64,000 nucleotides of DNA from Methanoregula sp. (GCF_028679125.1 NZ_JAJRCG010000008.1:1-64000), one strand, 5' to 3'. Positions 26,757 to 36,393 are shown, numbered from the stretch's first letter. Notes: a model not told the origin generated them from the sequence alone. Numbers and translations are program-made.

Positions 26757-27149
26757 ATGGAAACAAAAACACGAACAGAGATCTTTGAACAGGGCGTTGT
26801 TGTTTTCCCCGGTTACGAGACTGAGGCAAACGCAAAACCCTGGTATCCGCTTCCGGGATGCGAGGGCGTCTTCTTAAAAGACCTCGTAACCGGAAAAGAG
26901 ACCGGAGGAAAATTCAGTTACCACCTTGTCAGGATCTGGAAAGACTGCGAGGTTGCGGATCATGACCACGAAACCCAGTGGGAGTGGAACCAGATCATCA
27001 GCGGGAAAGGGACGTTTGTCATCGGGGACAAAGAGGTAACGATAACACCCGGCCAGACGTTTGCAACACCCCCGAAAAACCATCATACGGTAAGTGCCGG
27101 TCATGAAGACCTCCTGCTCCTGGCACTCTTTATCCCGGCTCTTGTATAA
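26757..27149 (+). CDS. Cupin-domain protein
   Basis: A 130-residue single-domain cupin. Motif 1 is seen in DHDHETQWEWNQIISGKG and motif 2 in TPGQTFATPPKNHHTVSAG, with histidines placed to bind a metal. It lies 58 bases after adf, with a short CTCC/GGAG hairpin and T-run (26724-26736) between, and starts with the same METKT-type beginning. The function is unknown; such cupins act as isomerases, dioxygenases or ligand sensors. The position suggests a role linked to alcohol or ketone use, but that is inference. Confidence 0.85.
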   Translation: METKTRTEIFEQGVVVFPGYETEANAKPWYPLPGCEGVFLKDLVTGKETGGKFSYHLVRIWKDCEVADHDHETQWEWNQIISGKGTFVIGDKEVTITPGQTFATPPKNHHTVSAGHEDLLLLALFIPALV

Positions 27150-27217
27150 AGCAGGGATTGAGATACCGGTTCCCCCATTCCATCCTTTTTGAAGTGTCCG
27201 GGACATACACTCCCCCT

Positions 27218-27470
27218 GAAAATTATCTGCCCTTAAATTGCTTCGTTTGCGAATCGGAGCCCGATTTGAAGAACCGGTTTTTTGATAGTCGCGTTTTTTG
27301 GCGATTTATAGCATGGGGATTTTAAAATACGGACATATTGCTGTTATTTCACTCATTTGAGGGTAATTCCGGGCTCCGAAAAACGTCTAATTGTTGCCTT
27401 TTGGTTGATCCGGAGACTGGGATCCTGGGGAAAAGGCTGGCCGGGGAAATAGCGGGGGGTCGGATCCGGG
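27218..27470 (+). repeat. Dispersed repeat family 1, copy 3 (full length)
   Basis: A ~253-bp non-coding stretch matching 12140-12392 along its length; a small rearrangement near 27410-27440 replaces the GGAGGCGGTTTTCGGTGCT block. As with the other copies, it lies in a convergent junction in the same orientation, ending 33 bases before the bofA stop. Confidence 0.85.
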
Positions 27471-27503
27471 ACCCCGGACAGACCCCGGATATTTCCGGTA
27501 TCT

Positions 27504-27767
27504 TCAGATCGTGATCCCAAGAATCCCCAGCAGCATCAGAATCAGTACGCCCGGGAACCCCCCGATAGCGCAGATCAGGATGGTTGCAACATCGTAGCCG
27601 AGATCGGGTTTTCCCACCCACTGCATGACGTGGAGGAAATTGATCAGGAAGAGGCAGATCAGGCCCAGCACCGCGTTTATCACGAGGACCGAGAGTTGTT
27701 TCACCAGATACCAGACAATGGCGATGATGACAATGACAAGGATGAGAGCCACAAGAAGGTTGGTCAT
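27504..27767 (-). CDS. BofA-family small membrane protein
   Basis: An 87-residue protein with two or three membrane helices (LLVALILVIVIIAIVWYLVK; LIVINAVLG-like centre VLVINAVLGLICLFLINFL; C-terminal glycine-rich helix). The conserved centre NAVLGLICLFLIN matches the pro-sigmaK processing inhibitor BofA family. In bacilli BofA restrains a membrane protease. Here it ends a run lonB-tldD-tldE-bofA and starts 8 bases after tldE, so restraint of LonB or another membrane protease is an attractive but untested idea. Confidence 0.72.
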   Translation of the reverse strand: MTNLLVALILVIVIIAIVWYLVKQLSVLVINAVLGLICLFLINFLHVMQWVGKPDLGYDVATILICAIGGFPGVLILMLLGILGITI

Positions 27768-27775
27768 GGTCGTTC

Positions 27776-29080
27776 CTACTTACCAATGATATGCTGTTTA
27801 TTTATTTTTACTGACGGGAGGATCAGGGAACCGACCGCCCGTGACTCCCGGCTCAATCCCGATATGACGTGATGGAGATCGAAGACATTGCCGGAGAACA
27901 TGGCACTCCGGATCGGATCCTGGAACTCCCCGCCCTCCATCCAGAAGGCATTGGAGAACTCGACCGAGAACTCGCCGCTCATCGGGTTGGCCGTATGGGC
28001 CCCCACGATGTTGTGCACGTAGAGGACCCGTTCATCGTCCACGGTCTCGCGTTTCCCGTCGACCACGAAATTGTGGTGGCCGATGGTCGGGGCTCCGCCA
28101 AACCCTCCACGGACGGCACTGGCCGTGCTCTTCTGCCCGTACCGGGAAGCGGTCTTCAGGTCATAGGCAAAGGCACACAGGAGGCCATCCTTTATGAGAT
28201 CGAGCCGCTTCGTGGGCGTACCTTCCGCGTCCCAGCGGATACTGCCGTCCGCCCCGGGAAGGAGCGGGTCGTCGTACATCGAGATCATCGGGTTGGCAAC
28301 CTGCTGCGAGAGGGACTGTGCCAGCCGGGAGCGTCCTGCCTGGACATTCCGCCCGTTCAGGGCAGGGACAAAGACATTCCCGAGCAGCTCCGCATAGGCA
28401 AGGGGGGAGAGGAGGACATCATAATCCCCGGTCGGGATATCTTTGCCATCCGCAGATTCGCAGGCAAAGAAGGTTGCACGTTCGCCAACGGCAACCGGAT
28501 CGATCCGGTCCATAGACCATTCGTGGCCGAACTCGTAACCGGTAGACTGCCCATGGATCGCTTCGAGCGATACCGACACAGACGTTGACCGGTCGGAATA
28601 CCGGATCCCGTGATTGTTGGCAAGGGTCACTTTCATAGAGGAGAGCCCTGCCGATCCGGATGTCACATCAGCCGGGTGCGCTGCTGCTCCTTCGAGCAGA
28701 TCGTCCAGCAGGTCCCGGGCCGTACCAGGCTCGATCTGCATGCCGGCATCGAAGGCGAGAGGAGTCGTATCCAGCGGTTCCGGCCCGGGCAGCCCGGTCC
28801 ATTCCTGCGGGGTTGCAAACTTCCCGCTCGCCACCGCAGCCTTCAGGCACTCCCGCCACCGGCCGGGATCATTGGTGCTGGACGAGCCGATCTGTCCCTT
28901 GTGGATCGTGCGGATGCCAAGGCCGCAGTCCTGCGAGATGGTGGCAAGACTCACCTGTTTCTTCTTGAGGTCAGCGGAGACGCTGGTGCCCTCCACATAG
29001 TAAACCTCGACCTCGTCAACGACCTTCTCCGCTTCCCGGATCAGTTCCTCAATCCACGCCACTGCCACCCACCACCGCAT
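27776..29080 (-). CDS. tldE: TldE/PmbA family metalloprotease subunit
   Basis: A ~430-residue partner of TldD. It lacks the zinc-binding HExxxH motif, as TldE/PmbA does, and keeps family stretches such as LSPLAYAELLGNVFVPAL and GEFSVEFSNAFWMEGG. Together with TldD it forms a peptidase that digests small unfolded peptides. The ATG at 29080 would overlap tldD by 32 bases; GTG codons at 29068 or 29062 are also possible and fit a GGTGG ribosome site. Eight bases separate it from bofA. Confidence 0.87.
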   Translation of the reverse strand: MRWWVAVAWIEELIREAEKVVDEVEVYYVEGTSVSADLKKKQVSLATISQDCGLGIRTIHKGQIGSSSTNDPGRWRECLKAAVASGKFATPQEWTGLPGPEPLDTTPLAFDAGMQIEPGTARDLLDDLLEGAAAHPADVTSGSAGLSSMKVTLANNHGIRYSDRSTSVSVSLEAIHGQSTGYEFGHEWSMDRIDPVAVGERATFFACESADGKDIPTGDYDVLLSPLAYAELLGNVFVPALNGRNVQAGRSRLAQSLSQQVANPMISMYDDPLLPGADGSIRWDAEGTPTKRLDLIKDGLLCAFAYDLKTASRYGQKSTASAVRGGFGGAPTIGHHNFVVDGKRETVDDERVLYVHNIVGAHTANPMSGEFSVEFSNAFWMEGGEFQDPIRSAMFSGNVFDLHHVISGLSRESRAVGSLILPSVKINKQHIIGK

Positions 29081-30380
29081 CGGTTAAGAGAATATGGGGA
29101 GCCCCATCGCTCACCGGCACGCTCTGACCGCCTTTCCCGCAATACCCGGGACTCATCTTCCGGTCGTTCCCGCACAGGACGATCCCGTGCAGGGTCGTGA
29201 GGATCTCCCCTGACAAGGAGACATCCCGGACCATCTTTGTGCACTCCCCGTTCTCCACAAGGTAGCCGTACTCCGCGTTGAACTGGAAGATGCCCCGGCC
29301 CGGGTCAACCTGCCCGCCACGGGAACCCGCAAGGAAGATCCCGTTTTTGCATTCCGCAAAGATCTCCTCCTTCGAAGAGTCGCCGTTCTCGATGAACGTG
29401 TTGCTCATCCGTACGAGCGGGGGTTCGCCCGGCATTGCCCGGGCATGGCCGGCAATACCGTTACCGACAGCCGCCAGCGATTCCCGGCTGTGCAGGAAGG
29501 CGTTGATCACCCCGCGCCGGATGATCTCGGTGCGGGTCACGGCCGCACCTTCGGCATCCACGGGATCGAACCCGAACCCGTGGAGGGAGGGGTCGTCGAC
29601 AATCGTGAGGTTCTCGTTGCCGATCCGTTCCCCGGTCCTTCCCACCAGGACGGAGTTTCCTTCCTGGATCAGGTCGCCCTCGCTCGCGTGGCCCACGGCC
29701 TCGTGGGCAAAGACCCCGGCAAGCTCCGGGTCGAGAACTGCCCGCATCTTCCCGCCTTTGGCCAGCGTGGCATCCAGGAGGGAAATTGCCAAGTTTGCAG
29801 CCTTCGTCCCGAGAGCCTGCTGGTGCCGGAGATTGAAGCCATCAATGGAGTGCTCACGTTCGTACCCCATCTGGACATTCCCGTTCCGTGACGCCACCGC
29901 AAGGACGTTGAACCCGGATCGGCTCATCGCAAAGGAATATTCGTTGCCGGAACTGTCGGCAAACCGGACCTGTTCGTTCTTCTCGATATAATTCGCCCTC
30001 CGGTTGGTGATGAGGGGGAGGGTGGCGCTCTTCTCGATCTCGGCAAGAAGAGCGGCCTTCTCTTCGATCCCGATATCGCGGGGGTTCTCTTTCACCGGGG
30101 GAACGGGCAGCTGGCCCCGGGGCACATCCCCGAGCACGACATTCTCTTCCGTGATGATTGCAAGCTTCGCGGCTCTCTCAAGGAGTTCATCGAATTTCAG
30201 ACCGGTGCACGGGGTGTAGTTGTCGATCTGGAGGATCCCCCAGCCGGATTTGACGAGAACCCGGAGGATCGCCTTGTTGAAAAAAGAGGTGCCGGCCGAT
30301 TCCACGGCACCGTTATCGATATCGATATGCGTGACCTCACCGGTCACGTGCCTCAGGTCGTAATAGGAGATACCGTGCAT
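29049..30380 (-). CDS. tldD: TldD family metalloprotease
   Basis: A 443-residue zinc peptidase subunit. The metal site HEAVGH appears in VFAHEAVGHASEGDLI (about residue 225), followed by LTIVDDPSLHGFGFD and the family C-terminal glycine-rich motif GYCGKGGQSVPVSDG. It begins 5 bases after the lonB stop, so the two proteases are co-transcribed. Bacterial relatives process microcin B17 and the CcdA antitoxin; in archaea the likely role is the last step of protein turnover after Lon or the proteasome. Confidence 0.92.
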   Translation of the reverse strand: MHGISYYDLRHVTGEVTHIDIDNGAVESAGTSFFNKAILRVLVKSGWGILQIDNYTPCTGLKFDELLERAAKLAIITEENVVLGDVPRGQLPVPPVKENPRDIGIEEKAALLAEIEKSATLPLITNRRANYIEKNEQVRFADSSGNEYSFAMSRSGFNVLAVASRNGNVQMGYEREHSIDGFNLRHQQALGTKAANLAISLLDATLAKGGKMRAVLDPELAGVFAHEAVGHASEGDLIQEGNSVLVGRTGERIGNENLTIVDDPSLHGFGFDPVDAEGAAVTRTEIIRRGVINAFLHSRESLAAVGNGIAGHARAMPGEPPLVRMSNTFIENGDSSKEEIFAECKNGIFLAGSRGGQVDPGRGIFQFNAEYGYLVENGECTKMVRDVSLSGEILTTLHGIVLCGNDRKMSPGYCGKGGQSVPVSDGAPHILLTDAVVGGSGVD

Positions 30381-30385
30381 CGCAT

Positions 30386-32338
30386 TCAGGCCGTTGACGG
30401 GTTGATTGCCGGTACTTCTGCGATCATCGCGGTCGACCTCATCGCCATCTTCTTGAGCTTGATGGGGAAGCCGTCGGAATTCTCCGGCACGAGCGCGATC
30501 TTGAGGACATCTTCAATACTGTCAACCGGTATGATGGTGACCATGGACTGGAAGCGCTCTTCGATAAGGACATCGCCGACATTCATCCGGGGGATGAGGA
30601 CGGTCTTGATTCCGGCCTTTGCCGCTGCCTCGATCTTGTAGGTCACGCCACCGACCGGCAGGACATCGCCCCGGACCGAGAGGGACCCGGTCATGGCAAG
30701 GTCCTGCCGGACAGGGATTCCCTCGATCGCACTCACCACGGCGGTTGCCACGCTGACGGATGCGGAGTCGCCCTCGACACCCATGTAGGTGCCGATGAAC
30801 TGGATGTGGATATCGATATTCTTGACATCCTTGCCGGTGAATTTCTTGAGGATCGCACTGACGTTCTTGATCGATTCCTGTGCAATCTCCTTGAGCATCC
30901 CGGTTGCGATGACCGTGCCGCTTGCACCCTGGGCCGGGGTCACTTCTGCCATGATGGGGAGGACAGAGCCCGCATCGCTGCCGGTAACGGCAAGGCCGTT
31001 GACCCGGCCAACGCGGGTACCTTCCACTACGGTCATCTCGTATTCCCTGAGGTGGCGGGTGATCTCATCCGAGACCTGGTCCTCGATGGACCGGGCGGTC
31101 TTCTTGGCCGTGGTCACGTGCGCTGCCGTGGTGATGGGAGCATTCTCCTGCCGGGCGATATCACCGGCCACACGGATCAGGCCACCCATGTCACGGAGCT
31201 TCAGGGTCAGGTGGCCCTTGCGGTTGGAGCGCCGGCGGGCTTCGCGGATGATCTCATCGATGGCGCTCTGGTCGAAATGCGGGATCTTCCCATCGTTCTT
31301 GACCTCCTGCGCAATGAACCGGACGTATTTCTGGCGGTTCTCCGGGGTGTCATCCATGCTCTCTGCCATGTAGACCTCGTACCCGTACCCGCGGATACGG
31401 GAGCGGAGCGCCGGGTGCATGCCCTGGATGGCGTCAAGGTTGCCTGCGGCAACCATCACGAACTTACAGGGAACAGGTTCGGTGCGGACCATCGCACCGC
31501 TCGACCGCTCGCTCTGGCCGGTGATGGGGAACTCCCCCTCCTGGAGAGCGGTCAGGAGATTCTGCTGGGAGTGGGGGTCCAGCGTGTTGATCTCATCGAT
31601 GAACAGGACGCCGCCGTTCGAGCGGTGGATTGCCCCTGCCTCGACACGGTCATGGGCAGGGGTCTCAAGGCCGCCGCTCTGGAACGGGTCGTGCCGGACA
31701 TCGCCGAGAAGGGCGCCGGCATGGGAACCTGTCCCGTCGATGAAGGGTGCGATGCTCTTGGTATCGTTCGAGACAAGGAGCTTGGGCACCATCGCTTCCT
31801 CGCGGGGGGTGGAGTAGCGCAGGGCCATGAAGACGAATGCACCGGCAATAAGCCCCATCAGGAGCTGCATGGTGATGATCGCGTACCCTGCAATGCCCAG
31901 CAGGAGGAGCATCAGGAGCGTCTGGCGGAACTGGGTCTTCTTCTTGGCCTCGGCCTTGTGGGCTGCAACGATCTGTTTGCCGCGGCCACCGGCAACGGTC
32001 CGGATAACCGGGTTGTTGGTATCATCGGAGTTCGGGTAGACAAGGATGTCCTGAAGCTCTTCCTTGGGCAGGAGTTCTGCCATCGCCTTCGCCAGCATCG
32101 ATTTGCCGGTACCGGGACTGCCGATCATCATGACGTGGCGGCGCTGGATGGCAGCTTTTCTGATGACCTCTACTGCACGTTCCTGGCCGATTACCTGATC
32201 GATCAGGCTTGCGGGCACGGCAATCTGCGCTGAACCCGGTGCTGCACTCTCTGGCGCACTCACGGGAGCGGTGATCTCCGGTGTGGCCGGAACTTCCTTC
32301 GTCGCTTCCTGTTGAGGCTGTTCTGGTATATTTTCCAT
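30386..32338 (-). CDS. lonB: Membrane-bound ATP-dependent protease LonB
   Basis: A 650-residue archaeal Lon. After a 45-residue Pro/Ala/Glu-rich head comes the AAA+ domain with P-loop GSPGTGKS (73-80), a ~40-residue double membrane insertion (about 133-172), Walker [11 protein letters not shown] and the proteolytic domain with catalytic dyad Ser525 ([10 protein letters not shown]) and Lys568 ([10 protein letters not shown]), 43 residues apart as in other Lon proteins. It degrades misfolded and regulatory proteins at the membrane. It leads an operon with tldD, tldE and bofA, an unusual grouping of three proteolysis genes with a possible inhibitor. Confidence 0.95.
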   Translation of the reverse strand: MENIPEQPQQEATKEVPATPEITAPVSAPESAAPGSAQIAVPASLIDQVIGQERAVEVIRKAAIQRRHVMMIGSPGTGKSMLAKAMAELLPKEELQDILVYPNSDDTNNPVIRTVAGGRGKQIVAAHKAEAKKKTQFRQTLLMLLLLGIAGYAIITMQLLMGLIAGAFVFMALRYSTPREEAMVPKLLVSNDTKSIAPFIDGTGSHAGALLGDVRHDPFQSGGLETPAHDRVEAGAIHRSNGGVLFIDEINTLDPHSQQNLLTALQEGEFPITGQSERSSGAMVRTEPVPCKFVMVAAGNLDAIQGMHPALRSRIRGYGYEVYMAESMDDTPENRQKYVRFIAQEVKNDGKIPHFDQSAIDEIIREARRRSNRKGHLTLKLRDMGGLIRVAGDIARQENAPITTAAHVTTAKKTARSIEDQVSDEITRHLREYEMTVVEGTRVGRVNGLAVTGSDAGSVLPIMAEVTPAQGASGTVIATGMLKEIAQESIKNVSAILKKFTGKDVKNIDIHIQFIGTYMGVEGDSASVSVATAVVSAIEGIPVRQDLAMTGSLSVRGDVLPVGGVTYKIEAAAKAGIKTVLIPRMNVGDVLIEERFQSMVTIIPVDSIEDVLKIALVPENSDGFPIKLKKMAMRSTAMIAEVPAINPSTA

Positions 32339-32545
32339 TGCGGTTTTACCCTTCCTGCCCTAAAATTTTCATATACAATGTCTCATGATAGTTTAAGTAC
32401 TTTCAGCTGATAGCACGCCCAAGAAAGAGAGGGCATCGCAAAGCGGGTTGTTTTTGCCAAGCGGAAAACTACAATACGGTTTATCGTAAATCTACTTGGT
32501 TGAGAACGCCACGGTCCGGTTCCTGCCGGAACAAGGAATGATACC

Positions 32546-33394
32546 ATGAAAGTGATTTGTACTGAACGATCCCAGGTTCTCGGCGCCCGGCTCGCACGCG
32601 TGCTCAAGGTCCCGGTCGTTAACGTAGCCTTTTCCCGGTTCCCTGACGGGGAGCATTATCTCGTTGCCGGCGCTCTGGATGACGAGACGGTGATTGTCGG
32701 AAGTGTCGTTGATAACGATGCACTGGTCCAGCTGATGCTGCTGATTGACGCGTGCAAACCATCCCGCATCCGGCTTGTCATTCCCTATATGGCCTATGCC
32801 CGGCAGGACAAGCAGTTCAAGCAGGGAGAGCCGCTGAGTGCACGGGTCGTGGCAAAGGCGCTCAGCCAGGGTGTATCGGAGATTTTTACCATCAATATCC
32901 ATGACCCGTCGGTGCTGGAGCACTTTTCTGCGCCGGCACAGAACCTTTCCCTTGCGCAGGATACCGGGGCATATATCAAGACACTCGGGCTGGACAACCC
33001 GCTCATCCTCTCACCGGATGACGGCGCTCTTGCATTCGCCGAACAGGTTGCATCGGTCGGGGGATGGGAGTTTGACCACCTCGACAAGACCCGGCTCTCC
33101 GGGGTCGAAGTCCGCATGGCACCCAAGACGGTGAGCGTGGCGTCCCGGCCGGTGGTCATTGTCGATGACATCATCTCGACCGGGGGGACCATTGTAACCG
33201 CCGCCGGAATGCTCTACCAGCAGGGTGCAACCGATGTCTACGCCGCATGCGTTCACGGGGTCCTGGCCGGAGGCGCCTACGCCAAACTGACAGCAGCCGG
33301 TATCCGCGACGTGATCTGCAGCGATACGATCGAGCGGGCGTGCAGCAGGATCTCGGCCGCTGAGAGGATTGCCGGCGCGATCCGTAAACACTGA
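32546..33394 (+). CDS. prs: Ribose-phosphate pyrophosphokinase (PRPP synthase)
   Basis: A 282-residue enzyme that makes PRPP from ribose 5-phosphate and ATP for nucleotide, histidine and methanopterin synthesis. Seen: the ATP/Mg site YMAYARQDKQFKQGEPLSA, INIHDPSVLEHF, and the PRPP loop VVIVDDIISTGGTIVTAA. The short archaeal length is normal. It is divergent from lonB across ~207 A/T-rich bases. The following nob1 gene begins 42 bases after its stop, with a T-run at 33416-33421 between. Confidence 0.94.
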   Translation: MKVICTERSQVLGARLARVLKVPVVNVAFSRFPDGEHYLVAGALDDETVIVGSVVDNDALVQLMLLIDACKPSRIRLVIPYMAYARQDKQFKQGEPLSARVVAKALSQGVSEIFTINIHDPSVLEHFSAPAQNLSLAQDTGAYIKTLGLDNPLILSPDDGALAFAEQVASVGGWEFDHLDKTRLSGVEVRMAPKTVSVASRPVVIVDDIISTGGTIVTAAGMLYQQGATDVYAACVHGVLAGGAYAKLTAAGIRDVICSDTIERACSRISAAERIAGAIRKH

Positions 33395-33415
33395 ACCGAC
33401 AACACCCATGACCTC

Positions 33416-33421
33416 TTTTTT
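33416..33421 (+). terminator. T-run after prs
   Basis: Six T residues 22 bases after the prs stop, preceding nob1. This may be a partial terminator. Confidence 0.3.
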
Positions 33422-33436
33422 CCCGGGCTTCACGGT

Positions 33437-33892
33437 ATGAAAATCGTCCTTGACGCAAGCGTCTTTTTTTCAGAATTACACCCGGAAGGAGAACTCTTCA
33501 CGACACCCTCGGTCTGCGAGGAGCTCCGCGATATCCGATCCAGGGGGAATTTCGAGAAGATGTCCGCCGCAGGGCTCACGGTCCTCTCCCCGTCGCGGGA
33601 GAGCCGTGATGCGGTTGCGGTTGCCGCTGCCACGAGCCGGGATACCGGTATCATCTCGGATACCGATCATGACCTGCTTGCCCTTGCCCGGGAACTCGGT
33701 GCAGTCCTGTACACGGATGATTTTGCCATCCAGAACGTTGCAACCGTGCTCAGGGTGGAGACGCATCCCATCACCCAGCGTAAAGCCAGAAGGGTGCACT
33801 GGAAGTACCGCTGTTCGGGGTGCGGACGATATTTCGACCACGACGGGGAGTGCCCGGTCTGCGGCGCAGCAGTTAAAAGAAAACTTAAATAG
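33437..33892 (+). CDS. nob1: Nob1-type PIN endonuclease (16S rRNA 3'-end maturation)
   Basis: A 151-residue protein. An N-terminal PIN domain (VLDASVFF, acidic residues in [17 protein letters not shown] and [11 protein letters not shown]) cuts RNA with divalent metals. A C-terminal zinc ribbon (CSGCGRYF ... CPVCGA) binds the rRNA. This layout is that of archaeal Nob1, which makes the final 3' cut of small-subunit rRNA. The next gene's TATA box (ACTTAAATAG) overlaps its last codons. Confidence 0.9.
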   Translation: MKIVLDASVFFSELHPEGELFTTPSVCEELRDIRSRGNFEKMSAAGLTVLSPSRESRDAVAVAAATSRDTGIISDTDHDLLALARELGAVLYTDDFAIQNVATVLRVETHPITQRKARRVHWKYRCSGCGRYFDHDGECPVCGAAVKRKLK

Positions 33893-33912
33893 ATACCGGC
33901 AAAGCTTTGTTC

Positions 33913-34521
33913 ATGTCTTCGCTAGACGATCTGATTGGCAGGGCAAGGGCGCTCCTTGCCGAAGGGCACAGCCCGGGTCAGATTGCAGATGAACTCTCCC
34001 TTTCCATGGAGACCGTAACCTGGCTCCTGACGCAGGCCAAGGGATCCACCGCCCCGAAGGATGTCCACATTGACTGGACCGCAGTCTCCAGCCATGCCCC
34101 CCTGCTGGAAGAGACTGCCCTGATGCTGCTGAACCGGTACTACCAGGACCAGACCAGTGAGGCGGAAGGATCCCCGGCAGCCGATGTGATCGTGGGAATC
34201 GCCCTCTCGGGCATCCCGCTTGCCACCCTGATCGCAGTCCAGGAGGCTGCCCAGCTTGCAATCTATCATCCCCAGAAACAGAGCCAGAGCGAACGCCCGA
34301 CCGGATCGATCAGCGGGAACTTCGCAGCAGTGAACGGGCAGCGGTGCATCATTATTGACGACGTGATCACGTCAGGCAATACCATGAGAGAGGTGATCAA
34401 GTACCTCAAGAAGCACAACGCGACACCGATTGCTATCTGGGTGATCTTTGACAAGCGCGGCATCAAGGATATTGATGGCGTCCCGGTCTATTCGCTCTTT
34501 AAAATCTCCCGTATTGACTGA
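33913..34521 (+). CDS. gfcR: GfcR-like regulator: HTH fused to phosphoribosyltransferase fold
   Basis: A 202-residue protein: an N-terminal HTH ([20 protein letters not shown], ~18-37) joined to a type I phosphoribosyltransferase domain with PRPP loop [17 protein letters not shown] (~145-161). It is related to orotate phosphoribosyltransferase but belongs to the archaeal transcription-factor group to which haloarchaeal GfcR belongs. The lineage suggests a PRPP- or nucleotide-responsive regulator, and it lies two genes after PRPP synthase. The ATG at 33913 is preferred to a TTG at 33907; the TATA box ~25 bases upstream implies a leaderless message. Confidence 0.85.
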   Translation: MSSLDDLIGRARALLAEGHSPGQIADELSLSMETVTWLLTQAKGSTAPKDVHIDWTAVSSHAPLLEETALMLLNRYYQDQTSEAEGSPAADVIVGIALSGIPLATLIAVQEAAQLAIYHPQKQSQSERPTGSISGNFAAVNGQRCIIIDDVITSGNTMREVIKYLKKHNATPIAIWVIFDKRGIKDIDGVPVYSLFKISRID

Positions 34522-34528
34522 TCACTCC

Positions 34529-34534
34529 TTTTTT
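34529..34534 (+). terminator. T-run terminator after gfcR
   Basis: Six T residues just after the gfcR stop and before the thermosome promoter; typical of an archaeal terminator. Confidence 0.4.
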
Positions 34535-34554
34535 CCGGAGCCATGACAATATAA

Positions 34555-34562
34555 TTTATATA
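34555..34562 (+). promoter_or_regulatory. TATA box of the thermosome gene
   Basis: TTTATATA (with upstream AATATAA) lies 41-48 bases before the ATG at 34603. A strong Shine-Dalgarno, GGAGGA at 34591-34596, falls in the resulting ~20-base leader. An intact strong promoter argues that the gene is still used. Confidence 0.7.
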
Positions 34563-34602
34563 GAAGTTCAATTCCACCTTTTACAACATCGGAGGATCTA
34601 TT

Positions 34603-36201
34603 ATGCTATCTGGACAGCCAATTGTCATTTTAAAAGAAAATGTGGAGCGTAATCGCGGCAAAGAAGCCCAGCGCTCGAATATTGCGGCCGCAAAGGCAAT
34701 CGCCGGCGCCGTGAAGTCGACCCTTGGTCCCCGGGGCATGGACAAGATGCTCGTCAGTTCCTCGGGAGATATCGTCATTACCAACGATGGCGCAACCATC
34801 CTGAGCGAGATTGCCGTCCAGCACCCCGGCGCAAAGATGGTGATCGAGGTTGCGCACACACAGGACGAAGAAGTCGGCGACGGGACCACCACTGCGGTCG
34901 TCCTCGTGGGAGCCCTCATGGAGCAGGCCGAGAGCATGCTGGAATAGGGCATCCACCCGACCGTTATTGCGCAGGGATACCGCATGGGCATGGAGAAGGC
35001 GCTCGAGATTACAAACAGCCTCTCCCTCAAGGTAGACCCGACTGACAGGAAGACCCTGATCAAGATCGCTGACACGGCAATCACCGGCAAGTCCATCGAG
35101 CAGGTCAAGGGCAAGCTCGACACCATCATTACCGATGCTGTCATGACCGTTGCCGAGAAGGTCAACGGCAAGCTCGTTGTCGATGAAGAAGATGTCATGA
35201 TCAAGAAGCAGAAGGGTCAGGCCATGGACGATGCCGAACTGATCCGCGGGGTTGTCATCGACAAGATCCGGGTCCACGAGGGCATGCCCAAGAAGATCAC
35301 CAAGGCAAAGGTTGCCATGGTTGCAACCCCCTTGGAGATCACCAAGACCCAGGTGAAGGCCAAGATCAAGATCACCACGGCCGACCAGGTCAACGCGTTC
35401 TCCGAGCAGGAGCGCGAAGCCCTCAAGAAATTTGCCGATGCGATCATCAGCAGCGGTGCAAATGTCCTCCTCTGCCAGAAAGGTATCGCAGATGCAGCCC
35501 AGTTCTACCTTGCAAAGGCCGGCGTCCTGAGTATAGAGGACGTTCCCGAGAAGGACATGAAGTATGCAGCACGGGCGCTCCATGCGAACATTATCTCCAA
35601 GATCGACTCCCTGACCGGAAAGGATCTGGGCACTGCCGACCTTGTTGAGGAAGACACTGATGGGAAAGTCACCCGTATCTCCGGCTGCAAGAACCCCAAG
35701 ACCCTGACGATTCTGCTCCGCGGTACGAGCGACTACCTGCTGGACGAGCTCGAACGTGCAGTGGTTGACGGCACCCGCGTTGTCATGGATGCCATGGAAG
35801 ACGGCACCTTCGTAGTAGGTGGCGCAGCAGTAGAGACCGAACTGCTGATGAAGATCCGCGAGTATGCCCAGACCGTGGGTGGTCGCGTCCAGATCGCCAT
35901 CGAGGGCTATGCAGCCGCGTTCGAGTCCATTCCCAGGGCTCTTGCAGAAAACTCCGGCTTCAACCCGATCGACAAGCTGGTCGAGCTCAAGAATGTCCAC
36001 TCCAAGGGCAAGAAGAATGCCGGCCTGAATGTTTACGAGGGCAAAGTTGTGGACATGCTGGCTGAGGGCGTTATCGAACCCCTGCGTTCAAAGCGCCAGT
36101 CCATCCAGAGTGCATCGGAGACCGCCATCATGCTCATCCGTGTCGATGACATGATGATCACCCAGCAGGGCGGCAAGGGCGGCGCCCCGCATGGAATGTA
36201 A
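34603..36201 (+). CDS. Thermosome subunit (group II chaperonin) with in-frame amber codon
   Basis: A 533-codon chaperonin gene for an ATP-driven ring that folds proteins. Codons 1-114 and 116-532 are in one frame; codon 115 is TAG (34945-34947). Around it the conserved text reads [25 protein letters not shown], where relatives as I recall them have glutamine or aspartate, so a single CAG to TAG change explains it. The ATP motif [10 protein letters not shown] and the flexible end [10 protein letters not shown] are intact and no other damage is visible. Either a sequencing error, a very recent nonsense mutation, or amber read-through (pyrrolysine or suppressor) applies. Other chaperonin genes may exist outside the window. 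Confidence 0.85.
34945..34947 (+). other. In-frame amber (TAG) codon in the thermosome gene
   Basis: TAG directly follows CTG GAA and precedes GGC ATC CAC in the chaperonin frame. The downstream frame stays open for 417 codons with full family conservation. Confidence 0.9.
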
Positions 36202-36222
36202 TTTTTCATAAACCAGAATCCC

Positions 36223-36229
36223 TTTTTTT
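36223..36229 (+). terminator. T-run terminator after the thermosome gene
   Basis: Seven T residues 22 bases after the stop codon. Confidence 0.45.
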
Positions 36230-36308
36230 GTCCGGCAGGTTCCGTGTGATCCGGGACACTATCAGATAACTATTAGAACAATTGATGAGAGAAAATAGAG
36301 AACCGGGT

Positions 36309-36393
36309 GCCGAGGTAGTCTAGCCCGGGAAGGCGGTAGCCTCGAAAGCTACTGGCGCTTCGCGCCTCGGGAGTTCAAATCTCCCCCTCGGCG
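36309..36393 (+). tRNA. tRNA-Ser (CGA)
   Basis: An 85-base tRNA. The acceptor stem GCCGAGG pairs with CCTCGGC, with G as discriminator. The anticodon arm GTAGC-CTCGAAA-GCTAC places CGA at 36343-36345, reading UCG serine codons. A long variable arm (TGGCGCTTCGCGCC) and the T arm GGGAGTTCAAATCTCCC confirm a class II serine tRNA. No intron is seen and CCA is not encoded. Confidence 0.96.

Noticed and set aside
30806..32233. 475-residue plus-strand frame opposite lonB
   Set aside because: It is antisense to a clear LonB gene and mirrors its codon pattern; no domain is visible.
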